DNA of 64,000 bases from assembly GCA_023614405.1 (NCBI GenBank), contig CM042686.1, forward strand, positions 351,176,329 through 351,240,328, given 5' to 3'. Each line of letters starts with the position of its first letter. The first letter of the stretch is position 1. The stretch comes from Avena insularis (Eukaryota; Streptophyta; Magnoliopsida; Poales; Poaceae). The notes under the pieces are model-generated. The model was given only the letters and a program-made list of their open reading frames with translations. It was not told the DNA's origin and searched no databases. This document shows positions 1 through 14,278 of the stretch, piece by piece. A program made the position numbers and the translations under genes.

Positions 1-1
1 T

Positions 2-103
2 AATGCTCCTGCTACTTTCGAAAGGTGCATGTCTACTATCTTTCATGGCTTTTGTGAGGAAATTGTAGAAGTGTTCATGGATGAGTTTTCTGTCTACGGA
101 ACT
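2..103 (+). pseudogene. Ty3/gypsy reverse transcriptase fragment
   Basis: Frame 2 reads without a stop as the part of a plant Ty3/gypsy reverse transcriptase that runs from the NAPATFERCM motif to the catalytic loop (VFMDEFSVYG) and ends two residues later. The loop normally has two aspartates; here the second is Glu (GAT GAG), which would be expected to impair catalysis. The wording resembles Athila-like elements more than the Tat copies elsewhere in this window (compare YVDD at 53739-53750), so it is a separate family. It is cut by the window edge on the left. On the right it passes at 101-103 directly into satellite (CCAGTTGG...), with no LTR, target duplication or linker. It is a relic at a rearrangement junction, not a gene. 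Confidence 0.85.
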
Positions 104-1776
104 CCAGTTGGATGTGGTGATGCAACTGCTTCTGTCACACTGGTTCACCACCCCATGTGGAAGTTGCATATTCCAAAGGCTCTTTGGGCTTTCTGACCAC
201 CATGTTTTGACACAAATCTAGCCTCTAGAGATAAATGCAGGTGTTACATATTATCAAAACCACACCTTCTTTATGATCCACATGACCACACACACACTCC
301 AGTCGGGTGTGGTGATGCAACTACTTCTGTCACACTGGTTCACCATCCCCATGTAGCAGTTGCATATTCCTGGGCTCTTTAGGCTTTATGACCACCATGG
401 TTTGACACAAATGGAGTCTCTAGAGGGCAATGCAAGTGTTATATATTATCAAAACCACACCTAATTTATGATCCACATGACCACACTTACACTCTAGTTG
501 GGTGTGGTGATGCAATTGCTTCTGTCACACGGGTTCACCATCCCCATGTGCCAGTTGCATATTCCAGGGGTTGTTTGGTCTTTGTGACTACCATGATTTG
601 ACACAAATGGAGTCTATAGAGATCAATGAATGTGTTTTATATTCTCAAAACCACACCTTCTTTATGATCAACATGACCAGACACACACTCCAGTTGGGTG
701 TGGTGATGCAACTACTTCTGTCACACGGGTTCACCATCCCCATGTGGCAGTTGCATATTCTAGGGGCTCTTTGGGCTTTCGGAACACCATGGTTTGACAC
801 AAATGGAGTCTCTAGAGATCAATGCATGTGTTATATATTCTCAAAACAACACCTTCTTTATGATCCACATGACCACACACACACACACTCCAGTTGGGTG
901 TGGTGATGCTACTACTTCTGTCACACGGGTTCACCACCCCATGTGGCAGTTGCATATTTCAGGGGCTCTTTGGGCTTTCGGAACACCATGATTTGACACA
1001 AGTGGAGTCTCTAGAGATCAATGAATGTGTTATATATTCTCAAAACCACACCTTCTTTATGATCCACATGACTAGACACACACTCCATTTGGGTCTGGTG
1101 ATGCAACTGCTTCTGTCACACGGGTTTACCATCCCCATGTGGCAGTTGCATATTCTAGGGGCTCTTTGGGCTTTGTGACCACCATGATTTGACGCACATG
1201 GAGTCTTTAGAGATTAGTGCATGTGTTATATATTCTCAAAACCACACATTATTTATGATCCACATGACCACACACACACATTCCAGTTGGGTGTGGTGAT
1301 GCAACGGCTTTTGTCACACGGGTTCACCACCCCATGTGGCAGTTGCATATTTCAAGTGATCTTTGGGCTTTCTGACCACCATGGTTTGACACAATTTGAG
1401 TCTTTCTACATCAATGCATGTGTTATATATTCTCAAAAACACACCTTCTTTATGATCCACATGACCACACACACACTCCAGTTGGGTCTGGTGATGGAAC
1501 TGCTTCTGTCACACTGGTTCACCATCCCCATGTGGTAGTTTCATATTCCACGGGTTCTTTAGGTTTTCCGACCACCATGGTTTGACACAAATGGAGTCTC
1601 TAGAGATCAATGCATGTGTTATATATTCTCAAAACCACGCCTTCTCTATGATCCACATGACCACACAGACACTCTAGTTGGGTGTGGTGATGCAACTTCT
1701 TCTGTCACACTGGGTCACCATCCCCATGTGGCAGTTAAATATTCCAGGGGCTCTTTGGGCTTTCTGACCACCATGG

Positions 1777-4700
1777 TTTGACACAAATGGAGTCTCTAGG
1801 GATCAATACATGTGTTATATATTCTCAAAACCACACCTTTATGATCCACATGACCACACACACACATTCCAGTTGGGTGTGGTGATGCAACTGCTTCTAT
1901 CACACGGGTTCACCACCCCATGTGGCAGTAGCATATTCCACAGGCTCTTTGGGCTTTCTGACCACCATGGTTTGACACAAATGGAGTCTCTAGAGATCAA
2001 TGCAGGTGTTATATATTCTCAAAACCACACCTTCTTTATGATCCACATGACCACACACACACTCGAGTTGGGTGTGGTGATGTAACTGCTTCTGTCACAC
2101 TGGTTCACCATCCCCATGTGGCAGTTGCATATTCCAAATGCGCTTTGGGCTTTCTGACCACCATGTTTTCACACAAATGGAGCCTCTATATATAAATGCA
2201 GGTGTCACATATTCTCAAAACCACACCTTCTTTATGATCCACATGACCACACACACACTCTAGTCGGGTGTGGTGATGCAACTACTTCTGTCAGACTGGT
2301 TCACCGCCCCCATATAGCAGTTGCATATTCCTGGGGCTCTTTGGGCTTTCTGACCACCATGGTTTGACAAAATGGATTCTCTAGAGGGCAATGCATGTGT
2401 TATATATTATCAAAACCACACCTTATTTATGATCCACATGACCACACACACACTCTAGTTGGGTGTGGTGATGCAACTGCTTCTGTCACACGGGTTCACC
2501 ATCCCCATGTGCGAGTTGCATATTCCATGGGCTCTTTGGTCTTTGTGACTACCATGATTTGACACAAAAGGAGTCTCTAGAGATCAACGCATGTGTTATA
2601 TATTCTCAAAACCACACCTTATTTATGATCCACATGACCAGACACACACTCCAGTTGGGTGTGGTGATGCAACTGCTTCTGTCACACGGGTTCACCATCC
2701 CCATGTGGTAGTTGCATATTCCAGGGGCTCTTTGGGCTTTCTGACCACCATGGTTTGACACAAATGGAGTCTCTAGATATCAATGCATGTGTTATATATT
2801 CTCAAAAACACACCTTCTTTATGATCCACATGACCACACACACACTCCAGTTGGGTGTGGTGATGCAACTGCTACTGTCACACGGGTTCACCACCCCATG
2901 TGGCAGTTGCATATTCCACAGGCTCTTTGGCATTTCTGACCAGCATGGTTTGACACAAATGGAGTCTCTAGAGATCAATGTAGGTGTTATATATTCACAA
3001 AACCACACCTTCTTTATGATCCACATGACCAGACACACACTCCAGTTGGGTGTGGGGATGCAACTGCTTCTATCACACGGGTTCACCATCCCCATATGGC
3101 AGTTGTATATTCCAGGGGCTCTTCGGGCTTTGTGACCACCATGGTTTGACACAAATGGAGTCTCTAGGGATCAATACATGTGTTATATATTCTCAAAACC
3201 ACACCTTCTTTATGATCCACATGACCACACACACACATTCTAGTTGGGTGTGGTGATGCAACTGCTTCTATCACACGGGTTCACCACCCCATGTGGCAGT
3301 TGCATATTCCACAGGCTCTTTGGGCTTTCTGACCACCATGGATTGACACAAATGGAGTCTCTAGAGATCAATGCAGGTGTTATATATTCTCAAAACCACA
3401 CCTTCTTTATGATCCACATGACCACACACACACTCGAGATGGGTGTGGTGATGCAACTGCTTCTGTCACACTGGTTCACCATCCCCATGTGGCAGTTGCA
3501 TATTCCAAATGCGCTTTGGGCTTTCTGACCACCATGGTTTCACACAAATGGAGCCTCTAGAGATAAATGCAGGTGTCACATATTCTCAAAACCACACCTT
3601 CTTTATGATCCACATGACCACACACACACTCTAGTCGGGTGTGGTGATGCAACTACTTCTGTCAGACTGGTTCACCGCCCCCATATAGCAGTTGCATATT
3701 CCTGGGGCTCTTTGGGCTTTCTGACCACCATGGTTTGACAAAATGGATTCTCTAGAGGGCAATGCATGTGTTATATATTATCAAAACCACACCTTATTTA
3801 TGATCCACATGACCACACACACACTCTAGTTGGGTGTGGTGATGCAACTGCTTCTGTCACACGGGTTCACCATCCCCATGTGCGAGTTGCATATTCCATG
3901 GGCTCTTTGGTCTTTGTGACTACCATGATTTGACACAAATGGAGTCTCTAGAGATCAACGCATGCGTTATATATTCTCAAAACCACACCTTATTTATGAT
4001 CCACATGACCAGACACACACTGCAGTTGGGTGTGGTGATGCAACTGCTTCTGTCACACGGGTTCACCATCCCCATGTGGTAGTTTCATATTCCAGGGGCT
4101 CTTTGGGCTTTCTGAACACCATGGTTTGACACAAATGGAGTCTCTAGATATCAATGCATGTGTTATATATTCTCAAAAACACACCTTCTTTATGATCCAC
4201 ATGACCACACACACACTCCAGTTGGGTGTGGTGATGCAACTGCTACTATCACACGGGTTCACCACCCCATGTGGCAGTTGCATATTCCACATGCTCTTTG
4301 GGATTTCTGACCAGCATGGTTTGACACAAATGGAGTCTCTAGAGATCAATGTAGGTGTTATATATTCTCAAAACCACACCTTCTTTATGATCCACATGAC
4401 CACACACACACTCCAGTTGGGTGTGGGGATGCAACTGCTTCTATCACACGGGTTCACCATCCCCATATGGCAGTTGTATATTCCAGGGGCTCTTCGGGCT
4501 TTGTGACCACCATGGTTTGACACAAATGGAGTCTCTAGAGATCAATGCATGTGTTATATATTCTCAAAACCACACCTTATTTATGATCCACATGACCACA
4601 CACACACATTCCAGATGGGTGTGGTGATGCAACTGCTTCTGTCACACGGGTTCACCATCCCATGTGGCAGTTGCATATTCTAGGTGCTCTTTGGGCTTTC

Positions 4701-5100
4701 TGACCACCATGGTTTGACACAAATGGAGTCTCTGTAGATCAATGCATGTGTTATATATTCTCAAAAACACACCTTCTTTATGATCCACATGACCACACAC
4801 ACACTCCAGTTGGGTGTGGTGATGCAACTGCTTCTATCACACGGGTTCACCACCCCATGTGGCAGTTGCATATTCCACAGGCTCTTTGGGCTTTCTGACC
4901 ACCATGGTTTGACACAAATGGAGTCTCTAGAGATCAATGCAGGTGTTATAAATTCTCAAAACCACACCTTATTTATGATCCACATGACCACACACACACT
5001 CGAGATGGGTGTGGTGATGTAACTGCTTCTGTCACACTGGTTCACCATCCCCATGTGGCAGTTGCATATTCCAAATGCGCTTTGGGCTTTCTGACCACCA
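1777..5100. repeat. Higher-order repeat of 7 monomers (about 1371 bp), then an 8-monomer spacing
   Basis: The diagnostic variant AAATGCGCTTTGGG occurs with its CGC at 2141, 3512 and 5078, i.e. spacings of 1371 and 1566 bp (7 and 8 monomers). A second marker, the monomer with TCTCTAGATATCAATGCATG, starts at 2755 and 4126 (1371 bp apart). Neighbouring monomers between these points match in order. This is a local higher-order duplication, older than the right-hand blocks, since its copies differ at scattered sites. Confidence 0.8.
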
Positions 5101-8043
5101 TGGTTTCACACAAATGGAGCCTCTAGAGATAAATGCAGGTGTCACATATTCTCAAAACCACACCTTATTTATGATCCACATGACCACACTTACACTCTAG
5201 TTGGGTGTGGTGATGCAACTGCTTCTGTCACATGGGTTCACCATCCCCATGTGCCAGTTGCATATTCCAGGGAATCTTTGGTCTTTGTGACTACCATGAT
5301 TTGACACAAATGGAGTCTCTAGAGATCAATGAATGTGTTATATATTCTCAAAACGACACCTTCTTTATGATCCACATGACCAGACACACACTCCATTTGG
5401 GTGTGGTGATGCAACTGCTTGTGTCACACGGGTTTACCATCCCCATGTGGTAGTTGCATATTCCAGGGGCTCTTTGGGCTTTCGGAACACCATGATTTGA
5501 CACACATGGAGTCTCTAGAGATCAATGCATGTGTTATATATTCTCAAAACCACACCTTCTTTATGATCCACATGACCACACACACACTCCAGTTGAGTGT
5601 GGTGATGCAACTGCTATGGTCACACGGGTTCACCACTCCATGTGGCAGTTGCATATTCCACCGGCTCTTTGGGATTTCTGACCACCATGGTTTGACACAG
5701 ATGGAGTCTCTAGAGATCAATGTAGGTGTTATATATTCTCAAAACCACAACTTCTTTATGATCCACATGACCACACACACACTCCAGTTGGGTGTGGGGA
5801 TGCAACTGCTTCTATCACACGGGTTCACCATCCCCATATGCAGTTGTATATTCCAGGGGCTCTTTGGGCTTTGTGACCACCATGGTTTGACACAAATGGA
5901 GTCTCAAGAGATCAATGCATGTGTTATATATTCTAAAAACCACACCTTATTTATGATCCACATGACCACACACACACATTCCATATGGGTGTGGTGATGC
6001 ACCTGCTTTTGTCACACAGGTTCACCACCCCATCTGGCAGTTGCATATTCCAGGTGCTCTTTGGGTTTTCTGACCACCATGGTTTGACACAAATGGAGTC
6101 TCTATAGATCAATGCATGTGTTATATATTCTCAAAAACACACCTTCTTTATGATCCACATGACCACACACACACTCCAGTTGGGTGTGGTGATGGAACTG
6201 CTTCTGTCACACTGGTTCACCGCCCCCATGTGGAAGTTTCACATTCCACGGGCTCTTTAGGCTTTCTGACCACCATGGTTTGACACAAATGGAGTCTCTA
6301 GACATCAATGCATGTGTTATATATTCTCCAAACCACGCCTCCTCTATGATCCACATGACCACACACACGCTCCAGATGGGTGTGGTGATGCAACTACTTC
6401 TGTCTCACTGGTTCGCCATCCCCATGTGGCAGTTAAATATTCCAGGGGCTCTTTGGGCTTTCTGACCACCATGGTTTGACACAAATGAAGCCTCTAAAGG
6501 GGAATGCATGTGTTATATATTATCAAAACCACACCTTATTTATGATCGACATGACCACACACACACTCTAGTTGGGTTTGGTGAGGCAACTGCTTCTGTC
6601 ACACGACTTCACCATCCCCATGTGCCAGTTGCATATTCCAAGGGCTCTTTGGTCTTTGTGACTACCATGATTTGACACAAATGGAGTCTCTCGAGATCAA
6701 TGCATGTGTTATATATTCTCAAAACCACACCTTCTTTATGATCCACATGACCAGACACACACTCCAGTTGGGTGTGGTGATGCAACTGCTTCTGTCACAC
6801 GGGTTCACCATCCCCATGTGGTAGTTGCATATTCCAGGGGCTATTTGGGCTTTCTAAACACCCTGGTTTGACACAAATGGATTCTCTATATATCAATGCA
6901 TGTGTTATATATTTTCAAAACCACACCTTCTTTATGATCCACATGACCACACACACACTCCAGTTGGTGTGCTGATGCAACTGCTTCTGTCACACGGGTT
7001 CACCACCCCATGTGGCAGTTGCATATTCCACGGGCTATTTGCGCTTTCTGACCACCATGGTTTGACAGAAATGGAGTCTCTAGAGATCAATGCAGGTGTT
7101 ATATATTCTCAAAACGACACCTTCTTTGTGATCGACATGACCAGATACACACTCCAGTTGGGTGTGGCGATGCAACTTCTTCTGTCACACTGGTTCACCA
7201 TCCCCATGTGGCAGTTGCATATTCCAAAGGCTCTTTGGGATTTCTGACCACCATTGGTTGACACAAATGGAGCCTCTAGAGATAAATGCAGGTGTTACAT
7301 ATTCTCAAAAACCATACCTTCTTTATGATCCACATGACCATACACACACATTCTAGTTGGGTGTGGTGATGCAACTGCTTCTGTCACATGGGTTCACCAC
7401 CCCATGTGGCAGTTGCATATTCCAGGTGCTCTTTGGGCTTTCTGACAACCATGGTTTGAAACAAATGGAGTCTCTTTAGATCAATGCATGTGTTATATAT
7501 TCTCAAAACCACACCTTCTTTATGATCCATATGACCACACACACACACACACTCCAGTTGGGTCTGGTGATGCAACTGCTTCTATCACACGGGTTCACCA
7601 CCCCATGTGGTAGTTGCATATTCCACGGGCTCTTTAGGCTTTCTGACCACCATGGTTTGACAAAAATGGAGTCTCTAGAGATCAATGCAGGTTTTATATA
7701 TTCTCAAAACCACACCTTTTTAATGATCCACATGACCACACACACACTCCAGTTGGGTGTGGTGATGCAACTGCTTCTGTCACACTGGTTCACCATCCCC
7801 ATGTGGCAGTTGCATATTCCAAATGCTCTTTGGTCTTTCTGACCACCATGGTTTGACACAAATGGAGCCTCTAGAGATAAATGCAGGTGTTACATATTCT
7901 CAAAACCACACCTTCTTTATGATCCACATGACCGCACACACACTCTAGTCGGGTGTGGTGATGCAACTACTTCTGTCAGACTGGTTCACCATCCCCATGT
8001 AGCTGTTGCATATTCCTGGGGCTCTTTGGGCTTTCTGGCCACC

Positions 8044-8239
8044 ATGGTTTGACACAAATGGAGTCTCTAGAGATCAATGCATGTGTTATATATTCTCAAA
8101 ACCACACCTTCTTTATGATCCACATGACCACACACACACTCCAGTTGGGTGTGGTGATGCAACTGCTTCTGTCACACGGGTTCACCATCCCCATGTGGCA
8201 GTTGCATATTCCAGGGGCTCTTTGGGCTTTCTGACCACC
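8044..8239 (+). repeat. Representative satellite monomer (196 bp)
   Basis: A near-consensus monomer running from ATGGTTTGAC at 8044 to the base before the next ATGGTTTGAC at 8240. It contains an NcoI-like CCATGG across its start, the motif TTATATATTCTC, a (CA)5 run and an imperfect dyad with arms at 8123-8133 (CATGACCACAC) and 8149-8159 (GTGTGGTGATG) around a 15-bp loop. The arms pair over 11 bp with one mismatch and are preserved in most monomers. The length is close to one nucleosome plus linker. No CENP-B-box-like motif was seen. Confidence 0.9.
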
Positions 8240-8248
8240 ATGGTTTGA

Positions 8249-9031
8249 CACAAATGGAGTCTCTAGAGATCAATGCACGTGTTATATATTCTCAAAACCA
8301 CACCTTCTTTATGATCCACATGACCACACACAAACAACAGTTGGGTGTGGTGATGCAACTGCTTCTGTCACACGGGTTCACCACCCCATGTGGCAGTTGC
8401 ATATTCCACCGGCTCTTTGGGATTTCTAACCACCATGGTTTGACACAAATGGAGTCTGTAGAGATCAATGTAGGAGTTATATATTCTCAAAACCACACCT
8501 TATTTATGATCCACATGACCAGACACACACTCTAGTTGGGTGTGGTGATGCAACTGCTTCTGTCACACGGGTTCACCATCCCCATGTGGTAGTTTCATAT
8601 TCCAGGGGCTCTTTGGGCTTTTTTAACACCATGGTTTGACACAAATGGAGTCTCTAGAGATCAATGCACGTGTTATATATTCTCAAAACCACACCTTCTT
8701 TATGATCCACATGACCACACACACAACAGTTGGGTGTGGTGATGCAACTGCTTCTGTCACACGGGTTCAGCACCCCATGTGGCAGTTGCATATTCCACCG
8801 GCTCTTTGTGATTTCTAACCACCATGGTTTGACACAAATGGAGTCTGTAGAGATCAATGTAGGAGTTATATATTCCCAAAACCACACCTTCTTTATGATC
8901 CACGTGACCACACACACACTCCAGTTGGGTGTGGTGATGCAACTGCTTCTGTCACATTGGTTCACCATCCCCACGTGGCAGTTGTATATTCTAGGGGCTC
9001 TTTGGGCTTTGTGACCACCATGGTTTGACAC
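8249..9031. repeat. Two-monomer (391-bp) local duplication
   Basis: The pair of monomers from 8249 is repeated from 8640: both carry the unusual GATCAATGCACGTG, followed by a shortened CA run (CAAACAACAG and CACACAACAG) and a monomer with GGAGTCTGTAGAGATCAATG and TTCTAACCACC. The offset is 391 bp. This is a small, fairly recent unequal-exchange product. Confidence 0.75.
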
Positions 9032-9399
9032 AAATGGAGTCTCTAGAGATCAACGCATGTGTTATATATTCTCAAAACCACACCTTATTTATGATCCACA
9101 TGACCACACACACACATTCCAGTTGGGTGTGGTGAGGCAACTGCTTCTGTCACACGAGTTCACCACCCCATTTGGCAGTTGCATATTCCAGGTGCTCTTT
9201 GGGCTTTCTGACCACCATGGTTCGACACAAATGGAGTCTCTGTAGATCAATGCATGTGTTATATATTCTCAAAAACACACCTTCTTTATGATCCACATGG
9301 CCACACACACACTCTAGTTGGGTGTGGTGATGGAACTGCTTCTGTCACACTGGTTCACCATCCCCATGTGGCAGTTTCATATTCTAGGGGCTCTTTGGG

Positions 9400-12300
9400 C
9401 TTTGTGAACACCATGGTTTGACACAAATGGAGTCTCTAGATATCAATGCATCTATTATATATTCTCAAAACCACACCTTATTTATGATCCACATGACCAC
9501 ACACACACTCTAGTTCGGTGTGGTGATGCAACTGCTTCTATCACGCTGGTTCACCATCCACATGACCACACACACACTCTTTGGGCTTTCTGACCACCAT
9601 GGTTTGACACAAATGGAGCCTCTAGAGATAAATGCAGGTGTTACATTTTCTCAAAACCACACCTTCTTTATGATCCACATGACCAAACACACACTCCAGT
9701 TGGGTGTGGTGATGCAACTGCTTCTGTCACACGGGTTCACCACCCCATGTGGCAGTTGCATATTCCACGGGCTCTTTGGGCTTTCTGACCACCATGGTTT
9801 GACACAAATGTAGTCTCTAGAGATCAATGCAGGTGTTATATATTCTCAAAACCACACCTTCTTTATGATCCACATGACCAATCACACACTCCTGTTGGGT
9901 GTGGTGATGCAACTGCTTCTGTCACACGGGTTCACCACCCCATGTGGCAGTTGCATATTCCAGGGGCTCTTTGGGCTTTCTGACCACCATGGGTTGACAC
10001 AAATGTAGTCTCTAGAGATCAATGCAGGTGTTATATATTCTCAAAACTACACCTCCTTTATGATCCACATGACCACACACACACTCTAGTTGGGTGTGGT
10101 GATGCAACTGCTTCTATCACACGGGTGCACCATCCCCATATGACAGTTGTATATTCCAGGGGCTCTTTGGGCTTTGTGACAACCATGGTTTAACACAAAT
10201 ATAGTCTCTAGAGATCAATGCATGTGTTATATATTCTCAAAACCACAACTTATTTATGATCCACATGACCACACACACACATTCAAGTTGGGTGTGGTGA
10301 TGCAACTGCTTCTGTCACACGGGTTCACCACCCCATGTGGAAGTTGCATTTTCCAGGTGCTCTTTGGGCTTTCTGACCACCATGGTTTGACACAAATGGA
10401 GTCTCTAGAGATAAATGCATGTGTTATATATTCTCAAAACCACACCTTCTGAATGATCCACATGACCACACACACACTCTGGTTGGGTGTGGTGATGGAA
10501 CTGCTTCTGTCACACTGGTTCACCATCCCCATGTGGCAGTTTCATATTCCACGGGCTCTTTAGGCTTTCTGACCACCACGATTTAACAAAAATGGAGTCT
10601 CTAGAGATCAATGCATGTGTTATATATTCTCAAAACCACGCCTTCTCTATGATCCACATGACCACACACACACTCCAGTTGGGTGTGGTGATGCAACTGC
10701 TTCTGTCACACTGGTTCACCATCCCAATGTAGCAGTTAAATATTCCAGGGGCTCTTTGAGCTTTCTGACCACCATGGTTAGACACAAATAGAGTCTCTAG
10801 AGACCAATACATGTGTTATATATTCTCAGAACCACACCTTCTTTATGATCCACATGACCACACACAGACTCCAGTTGGGTGTGGTGATGCAACTGCTTCT
10901 GTCACAGGAGTTCAGCACCCCATGTGGCAGTTGCATATTCCACAGGCTCTTTGGGATTTCTGACCACCATGGTTTGACACAAATGGAGTCTCCAGAGATC
11001 AATGCAGGTGTTATATATTCTCAAAACCATACCTTATTTATGATCCACATGACCACACACACACTCTAGTTGGGTGTGGTGATGCAACTGCTCCTATCAC
11101 ACTGGTTCACCATCCCCATGTGGCAGTTGCATATTCTAAAGGCTCTTTGGGCTTTCTAACCACCATGGTTTAACACAAATGGAGCCTCTAGAGATAAATG
11201 CAGGTGTTACATATTCTCAAAACCACACCTTCTTTATGATCCACATGACCACACACACACTCCAGTCTAGTGTGGTGATGCAACTACTTCTGTCACACTG
11301 GTTCACCATCCCCATGTAGCAGTTGCATATTCCTGGGGTTGTTTGCGCTTTCTGACCACCATGGTTTGACACAAATGGAATCTCTAGAGGGTAATGCAGG
11401 TGTTATATATTATCAAAACCACACCTTATTTATGATCCACATGACCACACACACACTCTAGTTGGGTGTGGTGATACAACTGCTTCTGTCACACGGGTTC
11501 ACCATCCCCATGTGCAGTTGCATATTCCAGGGGCTGTTTGGTCTTTGTGACTACCATGATTTGACACAAATGGAGTCTCTAGAGATAAATGCATGTGTTA
11601 TATATTCTCAAAACCACACCTTCTTTATGATCCACATAACCAGACACACACTCCAGTTTGGTGTGGTGATGCAACTGCTTCTGTCACACGGGTTCACCAC
11701 CCCATGTGGCAGTTGCATATTCCACGGGCTCTTTGTCTTTCTGACCACCATGGTTTGACAAAAATGTAGTCTCTAGAGATCAATGCAAGTGTTATATATT
11801 CTCAAAACCACACCTTCTTTATGATCCACATAACCACACACATACTCCAGTTGGGTGTTGTGATGCAACTGCTTCTATCACACGGGTGCACGATCCTGAT
11901 ATGGCAGTTGTATATTCCAGGGGCTCTTTGGGCTTTGTGACCACCATGGTTTGACACAAATATAGTATCCAGAGATCAATGCATGTGTTATATATTCTCA
12001 AAACCACAACTCATTTATGATCCACATGACCACACACACACATTCAAGTTGGGTGTGGTGATGCAACTGCTTCTGTCACACGGGTTCACCACCCCATGTG
12101 GCAGTTGCATTTTCCAGGTGCTCTTTGGGCTTTCTGACCACCATGGTTTGACACAAATGGAGTCTCTAGAGATAAATGCATGCGTTATATATTCTCAAAA
12201 CCACACCTTATTTATGATCCACATGACCACACACACACTATAGTTGGGTCTGGTGATGCAACTGCTTCTATCACGCTGGTTCACCATCCCCATGTGGCAG

Positions 12301-12640
12301 TTGCATATTCCAAAGGCTCTTTGGGATTTCTGACCACCATGGTTTGACACAAATGGAGCCTCTAGAGATAAATGCAGGTGTTACATATTCTCAAAACCAC
12401 ACCTTCTTTATGATCCACATGACCACACACACTCTCCAGTCGGGTGTGGTGATGCAACTACTTCTGTCACACTGGATCACCATCCCATGTAGCAGTTGCA
12501 TATTCCTGGGGTTGTTTGGGCTTTCTGACCACCATGGTTTGACACAAATGGAGTCACTAGAGGGAAATGCATGTGTTATATATTATCAAAACCACACCTT
12601 ATTTATGATCCACATGACCACACACACACTCTAGTTGGGT
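9400..12640. repeat. Nine-monomer (1761-bp) higher-order duplication
   Basis: A marker monomer with ACCACAACT instead of ACCACACCT, followed by CATTCAAGTTGGG, occurs at 10222 and 11983, 1761 bp apart (9 x 195.7). Flanking monomers with AAATGTAGTCTCTAG and the ATCACGCTGG variant recur in matching order. The block contains a damaged monomer at 9540-9590, where CCATCC jumps to ACATGACCACACACAC and then to TTTGGGCTTTC, as if copying had slipped between two similar stretches of the monomer. Confidence 0.65.
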
Positions 12641-14278
12641 GTGGTGATGCAACTGCTTCTGTCACACGGGTTCACCATCCCCATGTGACAGTTGCATATT
12701 CCATGGGTTGTTTGGTCTTTGTGACTACCATGATTTGACACAAATGGAGTCTCTAGAGATAAATGCATGTGTTATATATTCTCAAAACCACACCTTCTTT
12801 ATGATCCATATGACCAGACACACACTCCAGTTGGGTGTGGTGATGCAACTGCTTCTGTCACACGGGTTCACCAACCCATGTGGCAGTTGCATATTCCACG
12901 GGCTCTTTGGGCTTTCTGACCACCATGGTTTGACACAAATGTAGTCTCTAGAGATCAATGCAGGTGTTATATATTCTCACAACCACACCTTCTTTATGAT
13001 CCACATAACCACACACACACTCCAGTTGGGTGTGGTGATGCAATTGCTTCTATCACATGGGTGCACCATCCCCATATGGCAGTTGTATATTCCAGGGGCT
13101 CTTTGGGCTTTGTGACCACCATGGTTTGACACAAATATAGTCTCTAGAGATCAATGCATGTGTTATATATTATCAAAACCACACCTTCTGAATGATCCAC
13201 ATGACCACACACACACACTCCAGTTGGGTGTGGTGATGGAACTGCTTCTGTCACACTGGTTCACCATCCCCATGTGGCAGTTTCATATTCCACGGGCTCT
13301 TTAGGCTTTCTGACCACCATGGTTTGACACAAATGGGGCCTCTAGAGATTAATGCATGTGTTATATATTCTCAAAACCACGCCTTCTCTATGATCCACAT
13401 GACCACACACACACTCCAGTTGGGTGTGGTGATGCAACTGATTCTGTCACACTGGTTCGCCATCCCCATGTGGCAGTTAAATATTCCAGGGGCTCTTTGG
13501 GCTTTCTGAACACCATGGTTAGACACAAGTGGAGTATCTAGAGATTAATACATGTGTTATATATTCTCAGAACCACACCTTATTTATGATCCACATGACC
13601 ACACACACACTCTCTAGTTGGGTGTGGTGATGCAACTGCTTGTGTCACACGGGTTCACCACCCCATGTGGCAGTTGCATATTCCACGGGCTCTTTGGGCT
13701 TTCTGACCACCATGGTTTGACACAAATGTAGTCTCTAGAGATCAATGTAGGTGTTATATATTCTCAAAACATACCTTATTTATGATCCACATGACCACAC
13801 ACACACTCCAGTTGGGTGTGGTGATGCAACTGCTTCTATCACACTGGTTCACCATCCCCATGTGGCAGTTGCATATTCTAAAGGCTCTTTAGGGTTTCTA
13901 ACCACCATGGTTTGACACAAATGGAGTCTCTAGATATTAATGCATCTATTATATATTCTCAAAACCACACCTTCTTTATGATCCACATGACCACACACAC
14001 ACTCTAGTCGGGTGTGGTGATACTACTACTTCTGTCACGCTGGTTCACCATCCCCATGTAGCAGTTGCAAATTCCTGGGGCTCTTTGGGCTTTCTAACCA
14101 CCATGGTTTGACACAAATTGAGTCTCTAGAGGGCAATGCATGTGATATATATTATCAAAACCGCGCCTTCTTTATGATCCACATGACCACACACACACTC
14201 TAGTTGGGTGTGGTGATGCAACTGCTTCTGTCACACGGGTTCACTATCCCCATGTGCCAGTTGCATTTTCCAGGGGTT

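Noticed and set aside
5419..5997. 192-codon open frame, the longest in the satellite
   Set aside because: It spans three monomers and exists only because those monomers happen to be 195-bp multiples without the usual stops. Not conserved in neighbouring units.
571..14000. Dozens of open frames of 60-126 codons on both strands of the satellite (e.g. MTQMESLEINACVIYSQNH...)
   Set aside because: They repeat with the 196-bp monomer, start and stop wherever a monomer gains or loses a stop, exist in several frames at once and change frame with CA-run length. No sign of coding selection.
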